11,344 bases of DNA from Candidatus Agrococcus pullicola (lineage in GTDB: Bacteria > Actinomycetota > Actinomycetes > Actinomycetales > Microbacteriaceae): positions 1 through 11,344 of the forward strand of contig DXDC01000326.1 of the NCBI GenBank assembly GCA_019115685.1, in the 5' to 3' direction. Below the pieces are notes generated by a model. That model made no database searches. It was not told the origin of the DNA and saw only the letters and a program-made list of their open reading frames with translations. The position numbers and the translations under genes are program-made. Each line of letters starts with the position of its first letter. Within the stretch, counting starts at the first letter, position 1. This document shows positions 1 through 6,113 of the stretch, in pieces.

Positions 1-201
1 CTGGTGCTGAGAAGTCGAAGCACGCCCAGTCCGCGGGGCGCGGATGGAGTTCGACATCGACATCAAGAACTTCGAGGCAAGGTGCACACTCAGGTTTCAC
101 CCGCCAGACGACAAGCCAGTGACTGAGCGCACCTCCACCAAACGTGCCGACGCTCCACACGACGACAACTACACGGCCAGGGTTCGCACCTGCCGCCTCT
201 T
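1..201. other. Left-edge region downstream of the operon, no assigned gene
   Basis: These 201 bases follow the stop codon of the aldehyde dehydrogenase. I recognise no gene. A plus-strand frame is open from about base 10 and runs on into the antisense of the dehydrogenase until base 385; its stretch around 44-85 has almost only G/C third positions, as in a real gene. A minus-strand frame is also open from inside the dehydrogenase to the window edge, but its third positions look random. A small perfect inverted repeat (CCGCG, 3-base loop, CGCGG) lies at 31-43 without a T run, so it is not a convincing terminator. The plus frame could be the 3' end of a convergent gene or a decayed remnant; neither is shown. 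Confidence 0.25.
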
Positions 202-1707
202 CTACCCGGCGAGTTCGAGGACACCATCGACCCGACGCGGCACCGAGCGATCCGTCTCGCGCAGTTCAGCGGGGAGCACCGACTCTGGCGCATCCTGCCA
301 CACCATTGGGCGCAGAAACCTGCGCATGGCCGTCACCCCGACCGAGGTGTGCAGCGAGTTCGTCGCGGGCCACGGGCCACCGTGATGCTGCGCCCACGAA
401 ACCCGGACTCCGGTCGGGAACCCTGCATAGAGGATGCGTCCCGCGCGCGGAGCCACGAGAGCCGTCAGAGACTCCAAGCTTTCCGGCTCCCCTGCCCCGC
501 AGTGAATCGTCGCAGTCAGTGACCCTAGCACCGAATGCAACGCCTCGGCGAGCTGCGCCTCCCGCTCGTAGCGCACCAGGAGCACGAGCGGGCCGAACGC
601 CTCTTCCGTGTGCTCGGCCGAGAACGTGCCGATATCGACGCTCAAAACGCTTGCGGCGGAAGCGTACCCGTTATCCGTCGACGCTCCCGCGGCCAGCTGC
701 ACCACTCCCGGCGCGGCGATGAGCTCGTCGCGCACTCGCTCGAAGTTCTCGTGCACACGGGCGCCGAGCAGTACGTGCGGATCCTGCATCGCAACGATCT
801 CCGACAGCCGTGTTGAGAACGCATCCCCGACAGCACCGGTCGGCACGAAGACGATGCCGGGCTTGGTGCACAACTGACCCCCGGATCCCGTGACGGATCC
901 GGCCAATCCGGTCGCGAGCTCTTCACCTCTTTCATCGAGTGCTCCGGTCGTGATGATGACGGGGTTCACGCTCTGCAGTTCGCCGTAGAGCGGGATCGGG
1001 ACCTCGCGCTCGTTGATGATCTGCTGCAAGCGCTTCGCTGCCACCTGCGAGCCGGTGAATCCGACTGCCTGAACAGCCGGATGCGCGACGAGCTGCGCTC
1101 CGGCAGCCTGCCCGTAGACGATGCCGAGTGTGCCGCGCGGTGCCTCGACGCGCTCCGCGCCCGACTGTAGCGCCGCAAAGGCACGCTGTGATGTCAGAAG
1201 ATGCGCGCTGTGCGCCTTCACAATGACCGGGTTGCCCGCTGCGAGCGCAGAGGCCGTGTCGCCTCCCGGAACGGAGAACGCGAAGGGGAAGTTGCTCGAC
1301 CCGAACACGGCCACGGGACCGAGTGGCACCAGCATCCGTCGGAGGTCAGGGCCGGGGCCCAGCGGGGTGTCGCCCGCGTGATCGATCATGGCTTCGAGAT
1401 ATCCGCCCTCGCGCACAGCCTCGGCGAAGAGGCGCAATTGAAATACGCTGCGGCTGAGTTCACCGTTCAGACGAGCCTCCGTCAGCCCTGTCTCCTCTGC
1501 CGCCGTGTCGACAAGGATCGCGCGCTGCTCTTCAAGCGCGGCGGCCAGCGAATCGAGAAGATCGGCTCGCCAAGCACGCCCGAGTGAGACGAGCTTCGGA
1601 GCCGCCTCGGTCGCCGCAGAGGCAAGCGCATCCAGAGTCGCGTCATCGGTCACAGTGAGGTCGGTGGTCGTGGCTTCGCCGGTGGCGGGGTTGATTGTTT
1701 CAAGCAT
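202..1707 (-). CDS. Aldehyde dehydrogenase, alpha-ketoglutarate semialdehyde dehydrogenase type
   Basis: Probable NAD(P)+-dependent cytosolic oxidation of 2-oxoglutarate semialdehyde (2,5-dioxopentanoate) to 2-oxoglutarate, the last step of non-phosphorylative pentose and sugar-acid routes. The 501-residue length fits the family. Visible ALDH features in order: SSNFPFAFSVPGGD at about 137-150 with the oxyanion Asn139, cofactor-binding Lys164, GFTGS at 216-220, general base Glu243 in YGELQSVNP, nucleophile Cys280 in GGQLCTKPG, and EEAFGP at 368-373. The Glu243 and Cys280 contexts, GFPTGV at 429-434 and the HHGGP that follows are those I associate with KGSADH rather than with betaine or succinate-semialdehyde enzymes. 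The ATG at 1707 is preceded by AGGGAG at 1713-1718. The gene is last in the run, 90 bases after the LacI regulator, and pairs logically with the FAH-family gene. Family call is secure; the exact substrate is inferred. Confidence 0.9.
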   Translation of the reverse strand: MLETINPATGEATTTDLTVTDDATLDALASAATEAAPKLVSLGRAWRADLLDSLAAALEEQRAILVDTAAEETGLTEARLNGELSRSVFQLRLFAEAVREGGYLEAMIDHAGDTPLGPGPDLRRMLVPLGPVAVFGSSNFPFAFSVPGGDTASALAAGNPVIVKAHSAHLLTSQRAFAALQSGAERVEAPRGTLGIVYGQAAGAQLVAHPAVQAVGFTGSQVAAKRLQQIINEREVPIPLYGELQSVNPVIITTGALDERGEELATGLAGSVTGSGGQLCTKPGIVFVPTGAVGDAFSTRLSEIVAMQDPHVLLGARVHENFERVRDELIAAPGVVQLAAGASTDNGYASAASVLSVDIGTFSAEHTEEAFGPLVLLVRYEREAQLAEALHSVLGSLTATIHCGAGEPESLESLTALVAPRAGRILYAGFPTGVRVSWAQHHGGPWPATNSLHTSVGVTAMRRFLRPMVWQDAPESVLPAELRETDRSVPRRVDGVLELAG

Positions 1708-1797
1708 TTGGGCTCCCTGTGGGATAGGTCTGCGTCGCCGAGTTGTGGTTCGGCATGAATCGAGTGGGGATGGGCCGTCCGCGGAGCACGCCGCGTG
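1708..1797 (-). promoter_or_regulatory. Spacer between regulator and dehydrogenase with two inverted repeats
   Basis: This is the longest internal gap of the operon (90 bases). It holds CACGC-C-GCGTG, a perfect 11-base inverted repeat at 1787-1797 that begins directly after the LacI-family stop codon, and GCCGA-N8-TCGGC at 1737-1754. It also holds the AGGGAG ribosome binding site of the dehydrogenase at 1713-1718. The repeats could be operator half-sites for the neighbouring regulator or small RNA hairpins. Neither carries a T run, and neither has the AA-CG-TT core common in LacI-family operators. I see no good -35/-10 pair. The regulatory role is inferred from position only. Confidence 0.3.
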
Positions 1798-2853
1798 TCA
1801 AGCGGAGTCGCGGGCGGCGAGCTGGAAGCTGAGATCGAGCGTCGTCGGTTCGCTGGATTCTCCGAGCATGCGCTGAAGCAGCACCTCGCCCGCACGACGT
1901 CCGATCTCAAGGTTGGGCGTCGTCACGGTCGTGAGCGGAGTACTCAAGTGACGGCTGAGCTCGAAGTCGCCGAATCCGCAGATCGCAAGTTGACCGGGTA
2001 CATCGATGCCACGGGACTCCGCCTCGAGCAGCGCACCCGTTGCGAAGATGTCGCTGGCGCACATGAGCACATCGGTCTCCGGGTACTCGTGGAGCGTTCG
2101 TTCAAGCAGTGCACGTCCGGCCTCGATGCTGATTCCCTGCGTACCTGCGTCGACAACGCGAATGGATTCGCCGGGAAAAAGCTCGGCCACTCGCTGCTCG
2201 AACGCGATGCGCCGCTCGTATGCGCGAGAGTCTCTTCCGGTGAGCCAGCCACCGAATGCCGGATGCCGGTACCCGCGCTCGTGCGCGAAGTCGACCAGCG
2301 CAGCGCTGGCGTCGCGGTTCGAGAACCCCACGAGCGAGTCGATCGGGTCCTCAGTCCAGTTCCAGGTTTCGACGACCGGCACGTTCGAACCCTTGAGCAG
2401 CGCTCGGGCCGCAGGCGTGTGCTCTGTTCCGACTACAACGATGCCGTCGGGGCGGCGACCCAGGAACGCACGGATGAGTCCTTCCTCGCGCTCTCGGTCG
2501 TACTCGGTGGAACCGATGAACAGGTGATAACCCTTCGGTGAGAGGACTGCGTCGAGGCCGTGGATGGTGTCGGCGAACACCGAGTAGGACACCGCGGGAA
2601 CAAGCGCCGCCACGGTCATGCTGCGGTTCGATGCGAGATTGCTCGCAGCGAGATTCGGCACGTACCCGGTCTCGGCGATAGAACGTTGCACTGTCTCGAG
2701 CGTCGAGGGAGACACGAGATCGGGCATCCGGATAACGCGCGACACAGTTTGCGGAGACACCCCGGCGTGCGCAGCGACGTCATCAAGCGTCACCGAGTTA
2801 GTGCTTCTGCGCGTCACCTTGTCTGCTCCCCTGCCCTTGAGTGGTCGGTTCAT
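1798..2853 (-). CDS. LacI-family transcriptional regulator
   Basis: DNA-binding repressor that probably controls this operon in response to a sugar or sugar-acid ligand. The 351-residue frame has the typical layout: helix-turn-helix at about 22-45 (VTLDDVAAHAGVSPQTVSRV), hinge helix region at about 65-79 (VPNLAASNLASNRSM), then a periplasmic-binding-protein-like ligand and dimerisation domain from about 81, including SDIFATGAL near 268 and CGFGDFELS near 292. There is no membrane segment. The ATG at 2853 overlaps the stop of the FAH-family gene as ATGA, which points to co-transcription and translational coupling. An in-frame GTG at 2817 has a better ribosome binding site and would give 339 residues starting VTRRSTNS, so the start is uncertain. 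The hinge resembles gluconate-repressor-like members, but the effector cannot be read from sequence. Confidence 0.93.
   Translation of the reverse strand: MNRPLKGRGADKVTRRSTNSVTLDDVAAHAGVSPQTVSRVIRMPDLVSPSTLETVQRSIAETGYVPNLAASNLASNRSMTVAALVPAVSYSVFADTIHGLDAVLSPKGYHLFIGSTEYDREREEGLIRAFLGRRPDGIVVVGTEHTPAARALLKGSNVPVVETWNWTEDPIDSLVGFSNRDASAALVDFAHERGYRHPAFGGWLTGRDSRAYERRIAFEQRVAELFPGESIRVVDAGTQGISIEAGRALLERTLHEYPETDVLMCASDIFATGALLEAESRGIDVPGQLAICGFGDFELSRHLSTPLTTVTTPNLEIGRRAGEVLLQRMLGESSEPTTLDLSFQLAARDSA
2826..2831 (-). promoter_or_regulatory. Strong internal ribosome binding site, alternative LacI start
   Basis: GGGGAG on the minus strand lies 8 bases upstream of an in-frame GTG at 2817-2815. 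It is stronger and better spaced than the GGAG located 11 bases before the upstream ATG at 2853. Starting at the GTG leaves about eight residues ahead of the helix-turn-helix, the usual LacI-family arrangement. It is therefore a serious alternative start for the regulator, or a second initiation site. Confidence 0.5.
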
Positions 2854-4049
2854 AATAAGTCACGCTCCGCCAGATTCTTCATGAGAGCGCTGACGCCGAA
2901 GGTCCAGGGATCACAGTGCTCACTGAACTGCACCCGGTTGACGAGTGAGCCAATGAGCGGTGACGAGATGCGCACCACGTCACCGATCTCATGCGTGAAT
3001 CCTTTGCCCGCGGCGCCTCGGTCATCCACCGGCGCGAACAGCGTGCCGAGAAACAACAGCGCCCCATCCGGGTACTGATGGTGAGGTCCGATGAGCTGGT
3101 TGACGAGCGCTGCTGGGTCCCGACTGATCTGCGACATGTCAGAAACGGCGTCGAGCACATAGCCGTCGTCACCGGTTACTGTAAGCCGCACTTCCATGCG
3201 CCTCACGTCGTCAAGGGAGAAGCTGTCATCGAAGAGACGGATGAGCGGACCGGTGGCGCTCGAGGCGTTGTTGTCTTTGGCTTTGGAGAGCAGGAGCGCG
3301 CTGCGACCCTCGACATCTCGCAGATTCACGTCGTTGCCGAGGGTGGCTCCCACGATGTCGCCGCGAGAACTCACGATCAGCACGGCTTCCGGTTCGGGGT
3401 TGTTCCAGTTCGACGAGCGGAGGATGCCGATCTCGGCGCCGACCCCGACGGAGGCGAGAGGAAGAGCCTTGCTGAAGATCTCGGCGTCGGGTCCGATCCC
3501 AACCTCGAGATACTGCGACCAGAGCCCCTCGCTTATGAGGAAGCGTTTCAGGTCGGCAGCGCGTTTCGACCCGGGCTCCAACGCTCGAAGGTCGCCGCCG
3601 ATCCTGTCGGTGATCTGCGCACGGATCTCGGCGGCCCGCTGCTGGTCTCCGGCCGCGCGCTCTTCGATGACTCGCTCGACCATAGACACGGCGAAGGTAA
3701 CACCCGCCGCCTTCACCGCGTGGAGATCGTGTGGCGCAAGCAGCCAGGGGAAGTTCGGGTCCGTTCGACCGAATTGGCTATTGGCGTGAATCTCGGCGAA
3801 CGATCCGATCCTTGCCCCTTTGCCGGCCCGCGCTGCGGCGGCAGGATTCGGCTCTTCGGTCAGATCCCGAATCGTTGCATAGCGCGGTGCGAGCGCATAG
3901 ACCTCGCCGCTTTCGATCAGTACTGGCGTGGGGCCCTGCGCTTCTGGCTCCCACACGCGGCCGACAAGAGTCCCGTATCCGTCGGTCGGCAGCGCCGCAG
4001 CGGCATCCCCGATCCAGTCGGCGACAGTGCCGTGTTCGTGTGTGTGCAT
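2850..4049 (-). CDS. Fumarylacetoacetate hydrolase family protein, probable 2-keto-3-deoxy sugar-acid dehydratase
   Basis: The 399-residue FAH-superfamily protein is longer than the roughly 280-residue hydrolases of this fold. It carries an N-terminal domain of about 200 residues ahead of the catalytic core. The core shows the metal-binding pattern Glu219-x-Glu221 (NPEPEAV) and Asp240 (GNDVN), then GRSALLLSKAKDNNAS at 248-263 with conserved lysines and GPLIRLFDD at 267-275. Long members with this block include dehydratases that turn 2-keto-3-deoxy-pentonates into 2-oxoglutarate semialdehyde, which the KGSADH-type enzyme two genes on could oxidise. The reaction is inferred from family resemblance and that pairing. 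The start at 4049 has AGAGGA at 4060-4065, 10 bases upstream. It lies 66 bases after the crotonase and overlaps the LacI ATG by four bases. The last two sense codons are both TTA, rare in high-GC actinobacteria. Confidence 0.88.
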   Translation of the reverse strand: MHTHEHGTVADWIGDAAAALPTDGYGTLVGRVWEPEAQGPTPVLIESGEVYALAPRYATIRDLTEEPNPAAAARAGKGARIGSFAEIHANSQFGRTDPNFPWLLAPHDLHAVKAAGVTFAVSMVERVIEERAAGDQQRAAEIRAQITDRIGGDLRALEPGSKRAADLKRFLISEGLWSQYLEVGIGPDAEIFSKALPLASVGVGAEIGILRSSNWNNPEPEAVLIVSSRGDIVGATLGNDVNLRDVEGRSALLLSKAKDNNASSATGPLIRLFDDSFSLDDVRRMEVRLTVTGDDGYVLDAVSDMSQISRDPAALVNQLIGPHHQYPDGALLFLGTLFAPVDDRGAAGKGFTHEIGDVVRISSPLIGSLVNRVQFSEHCDPWTFGVSALMKNLAERDLL

Positions 4050-4059
4050 GAAGGTTGAT

Positions 4060-4065
4060 TCCTCT
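4060..4065 (-). promoter_or_regulatory. Ribosome binding site of the FAH-family gene
   Basis: AGAGGA on the minus strand, 10 bases before the ATG at 4049, supports that start. It lies in the 66-base gap after the crotonase gene, where I see no convincing promoter. Confidence 0.55.
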
Positions 4066-4115
4066 TCGGTTCGGTCAGTTCCAACGTCGTCGGTGCTGTG
4101 CGTCAGTACAGGCCG

Positions 4116-4898
4116 TCATCGGCCCGAAAAGTTCGCCGCGCGCTTCTCGGCGAAGGCCGCCCGACCCTCGGCGGCGTCCTCGGTGGCGAAGCAGATGGTC
4201 TGCAAGTCGCGCTCGTATGCCATCGCCTGGTCGAACGGCATGGTGCGAGAGGCTCGAAGGTTGGCCTTCGCGGTCTCGATCGCTATCGGTGGTCGCGTCG
4301 CGATCACCGAGGCGAGGGCACGCGCACGCGGGAGGAGTTCTTCCGGCGTCACGACTTCGCTCACGAGTCCGAACCGAAGTGCCGTCTCTGCATCGATCGG
4401 TTCACCGGTGAGCAGCATGAGCGCCGCGTTACTGGCCCCCGCCGAATGCGCGAGGAACGCACTCATACCGCCTCCGCCGATCCATCCGAGTTTCACTTCG
4501 GGCGCCGCAAGCTTCGCCGTGGTGCTTGCGATGCGGATGTCGCAGATCATCGCCGTTTCAAGCCCTCCTCCGAATGCGAATCCGTTCACCGCAGCGATAA
4601 TAGGTTTGCGCAGCTCGCGCAGCGCATCGCAGTAGTCGATGCGATTTCGGAATTCCCATGGCGATCGATACTTGTCGAGTGAGCTGATATCGCTGCCCGC
4701 CGAGAAGGAGCGCTCTCCCGCACCCGTGAGCACCACGGCTCTCACCGAAGCGTCGTCATTGATCTCGTTTGCGAGCCGGGTGAGCTCCTCTGACATTTCC
4801 TGGGTTACGGCGTTCAGCTTCTCGGGACGGTTCAGCGTGATGATCGCCACGTGCCCGTCCTGCTCAACGAGTACCTGTTCTTGTACGCTGCTGATCAC
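4116..4898 (-). CDS. Enoyl-CoA hydratase/isomerase (crotonase) family protein
   Basis: Cytosolic crotonase-fold enzyme, 260 residues from the GTG start, the normal family length. It probably hydrates, or reversibly dehydrates, an enoyl-CoA made from the product of the CoA-transferase in the same operon. ITLNRPEKLNAV at about 20-31 is the classic N-terminal motif. The oxyanion-hole residues Ala67 (SFSAGSD) and Gly111 (FGGGLE) are present. Both glutamates needed by true hydratases appear, Glu114 in GGGLE and Glu134 in AAPEVKLG, twenty residues apart as in rat enoyl-CoA hydratase, where they are Glu144 and Glu164. The frame is open upstream to 5147, but that part is antisense-like and overlaps the preceding gene. 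The GTG at 4898 has a full AAGGAGG site and overlaps the preceding stop as GTGA. The actual acyl group is unknown. Confidence 0.92.
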   Translation of the reverse strand: MISSVQEQVLVEQDGHVAIITLNRPEKLNAVTQEMSEELTRLANEINDDASVRAVVLTGAGERSFSAGSDISSLDKYRSPWEFRNRIDYCDALRELRKPIIAAVNGFAFGGGLETAMICDIRIASTTAKLAAPEVKLGWIGGGGMSAFLAHSAGASNAALMLLTGEPIDAETALRFGLVSEVVTPEELLPRARALASVIATRPPIAIETAKANLRASRTMPFDQAMAYERDLQTICFATEDAAEGRAAFAEKRAANFSGR

Positions 4899-6112
4899 TG
4901 TCGCACTCCCTCCTTCACTAACGATGCCGCGTCGCGCAGCGCCTGCCGATACGCGATTTCTATGCGGTCGATGACCCGAGCCGGCTTCCACTCTCTTGCC
5001 AGCACAGCCGTGCGAACGAGGTCCGATGCCTTGCTCTGAAACGCCGTGTAGCCGGGAAACCGTGGCCGAACCCACGACGACTCGATGGTGCGCCTCGTTG
5101 ACCGATAGAACTCGCGGGTCGACTCGTTGACCGAGTCCGATTCCCACGCGGAGTCGCGCGACGGCTGTCCGTCATGCGCAGGGATGAAGGATTCCTGTGT
5201 TCCGGCCGAGAGCAGCTGCCCTAGATGGGATACCAGCTCAGGCGTGACATTCGTCCTGGTGCTCACCGCGACACCGGTGCCACCGATGACGCTGCCCGGT
5301 TCGCCCCCGGTTCGTGCAGAAGGTGCATCTCTGAACTCGATACTCCTGCTGTTCTGATCGGCAGTCGAGTAGTTCACATATCCGAATATCAGAGGGATGA
5401 ATCCAATGTCGTCGGTTGCGCGCATGCGCTCAAGGAGACCGATGGGATTCAGCGCTTCGCTCTTGCTCGGCAAGTTCGTGGCCAGTTCTCGCATGGTTTC
5501 GAGCGCCAGCAGAGTGGTCTCGCGATCGAACAGCGGAGCTTCGTCACTCTCGAGCGCGGCTGAATTCGGTGTCGGCGGAAGCGATGCAGGGGTCCCGCCG
5601 AACGCGGCCGCGAGTGAGCACAGGGTTAAGAAGGCGTGCGGGCCGGCGAGCGACTGAGCGACCGGGGCCGAGCGAGATAGCTCCACGACTGCTGCCCAGG
5701 TCGCGGGGATGTCCGCAACGAGGTCGTCGCGCACAGCCGCCACCTGCGTCGCCGCATCGAGCGGAAGCGCCCAGGTTCGCCCTTCGGCGACGTAGGAATC
5801 CGCCGAAGGGCCCACGGTGTGCTCGGCGACATCGCGCAGCAGTTCCGCTGGCATCACATCGTCCAGCGGCTGCAGCGCATTCGCTGCGATCGCGTCACCA
5901 AGATGGGGGTGATCCATCACAAGCAGGTCGTAGCGAGCAGCGAGCTCATCGATCGGCGCAGACTCGAACCCCTCGAGCGGCTGTGCGTCCCAGGCGATCA
6001 GCGGGGCACCGTTAGCGGATTGCCATTCCTTTGCAGCAGCGCGCAGCGCATTGGTGCCACGTGGGTGATCCCACGTGAGCCCCCGAAACGCTGCTTGGTC
6101 GAGGTTCGTCAT
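4895..6112 (-). CDS. Solute-binding-protein-like protein without signal peptide
   Basis: This 405-residue protein resembles family 1 extracellular solute-binding proteins of carbohydrate ABC transporters. The N-terminus GLTWDHPRG at 11-19, then WDAQPLEGFE at 41-50 and YDLLVMDHPH at 61-70, matches a subgroup often annotated as solute-binding protein. A two-lobed fold is plausible, with ALPLDAATQVAAVR at about 115-128 as the usual crossover strand. The start MTNLDQAAFRG has no hydrophobic signal segment and no lipobox cysteine, so the protein should stay in the cytoplasm. No permease or ATPase gene is nearby. The ATG at 6112 is one base after the CoA-transferase stop, and the stop overlaps the crotonase GTG. 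The open frame reaches 6625, but the extra part is antisense-like low-complexity sequence. It may bind the substrate or a CoA intermediate, or be an enzyme on a reused fold; the function is unknown. Confidence 0.8.
   Translation of the reverse strand: MTNLDQAAFRGLTWDHPRGTNALRAAAKEWQSANGAPLIAWDAQPLEGFESAPIDELAARYDLLVMDHPHLGDAIAANALQPLDDVMPAELLRDVAEHTVGPSADSYVAEGRTWALPLDAATQVAAVRDDLVADIPATWAAVVELSRSAPVAQSLAGPHAFLTLCSLAAAFGGTPASLPPTPNSAALESDEAPLFDRETTLLALETMRELATNLPSKSEALNPIGLLERMRATDDIGFIPLIFGYVNYSTADQNSRSIEFRDAPSARTGGEPGSVIGGTGVAVSTRTNVTPELVSHLGQLLSAGTQESFIPAHDGQPSRDSAWESDSVNESTREFYRSTRRTIESSWVRPRFPGYTAFQSKASDLVRTAVLAREWKPARVIDRIEIAYRQALRDAASLVKEGVRQ
4909..4915 (-). promoter_or_regulatory. AAGGAGG ribosome binding site deciding the crotonase start
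   Basis: A perfect AAGGAGG on the minus strand lies inside the last codons of the preceding gene, ten bases before the GTG at 4898. It fixes the crotonase start there rather than at the far-upstream ATG at 5147, and it fits translational coupling across the GTGA overlap. Confidence 0.75.
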
Positions 6113-6113
6113 G

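Noticed and set aside
31..43. CCGCG-GGG-CGCGG hairpin as the operon terminator
   Set aside because: The stem is short, there is no T run on the minus strand, and it lies about 160 bases beyond the last stop codon.
2991..4058. Plus-strand open frame of 355 codons opposite the FAH-family gene
   Set aside because: It mirrors a strongly supported minus-strand gene with a metal site and a good ribosome binding site. Long antisense frames are expected in GC-rich coding DNA, and its translation shows no recognisable domain.
4111..4124. GGCCG-TCAT-CGGCC inverted repeat over the crotonase stop codon as a terminator
   Set aside because: The stem is only five base pairs, no T run follows on the minus strand, and the next gene of the operon starts 66 bases on.
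4899..5147. N-terminal extension of the crotonase frame to an ATG at 5147
   Set aside because: The extra 83 residues overlap the preceding gene in another frame and lack family similarity. The AAGGAGG site and GTG at 4898 give the normal 260-residue length.
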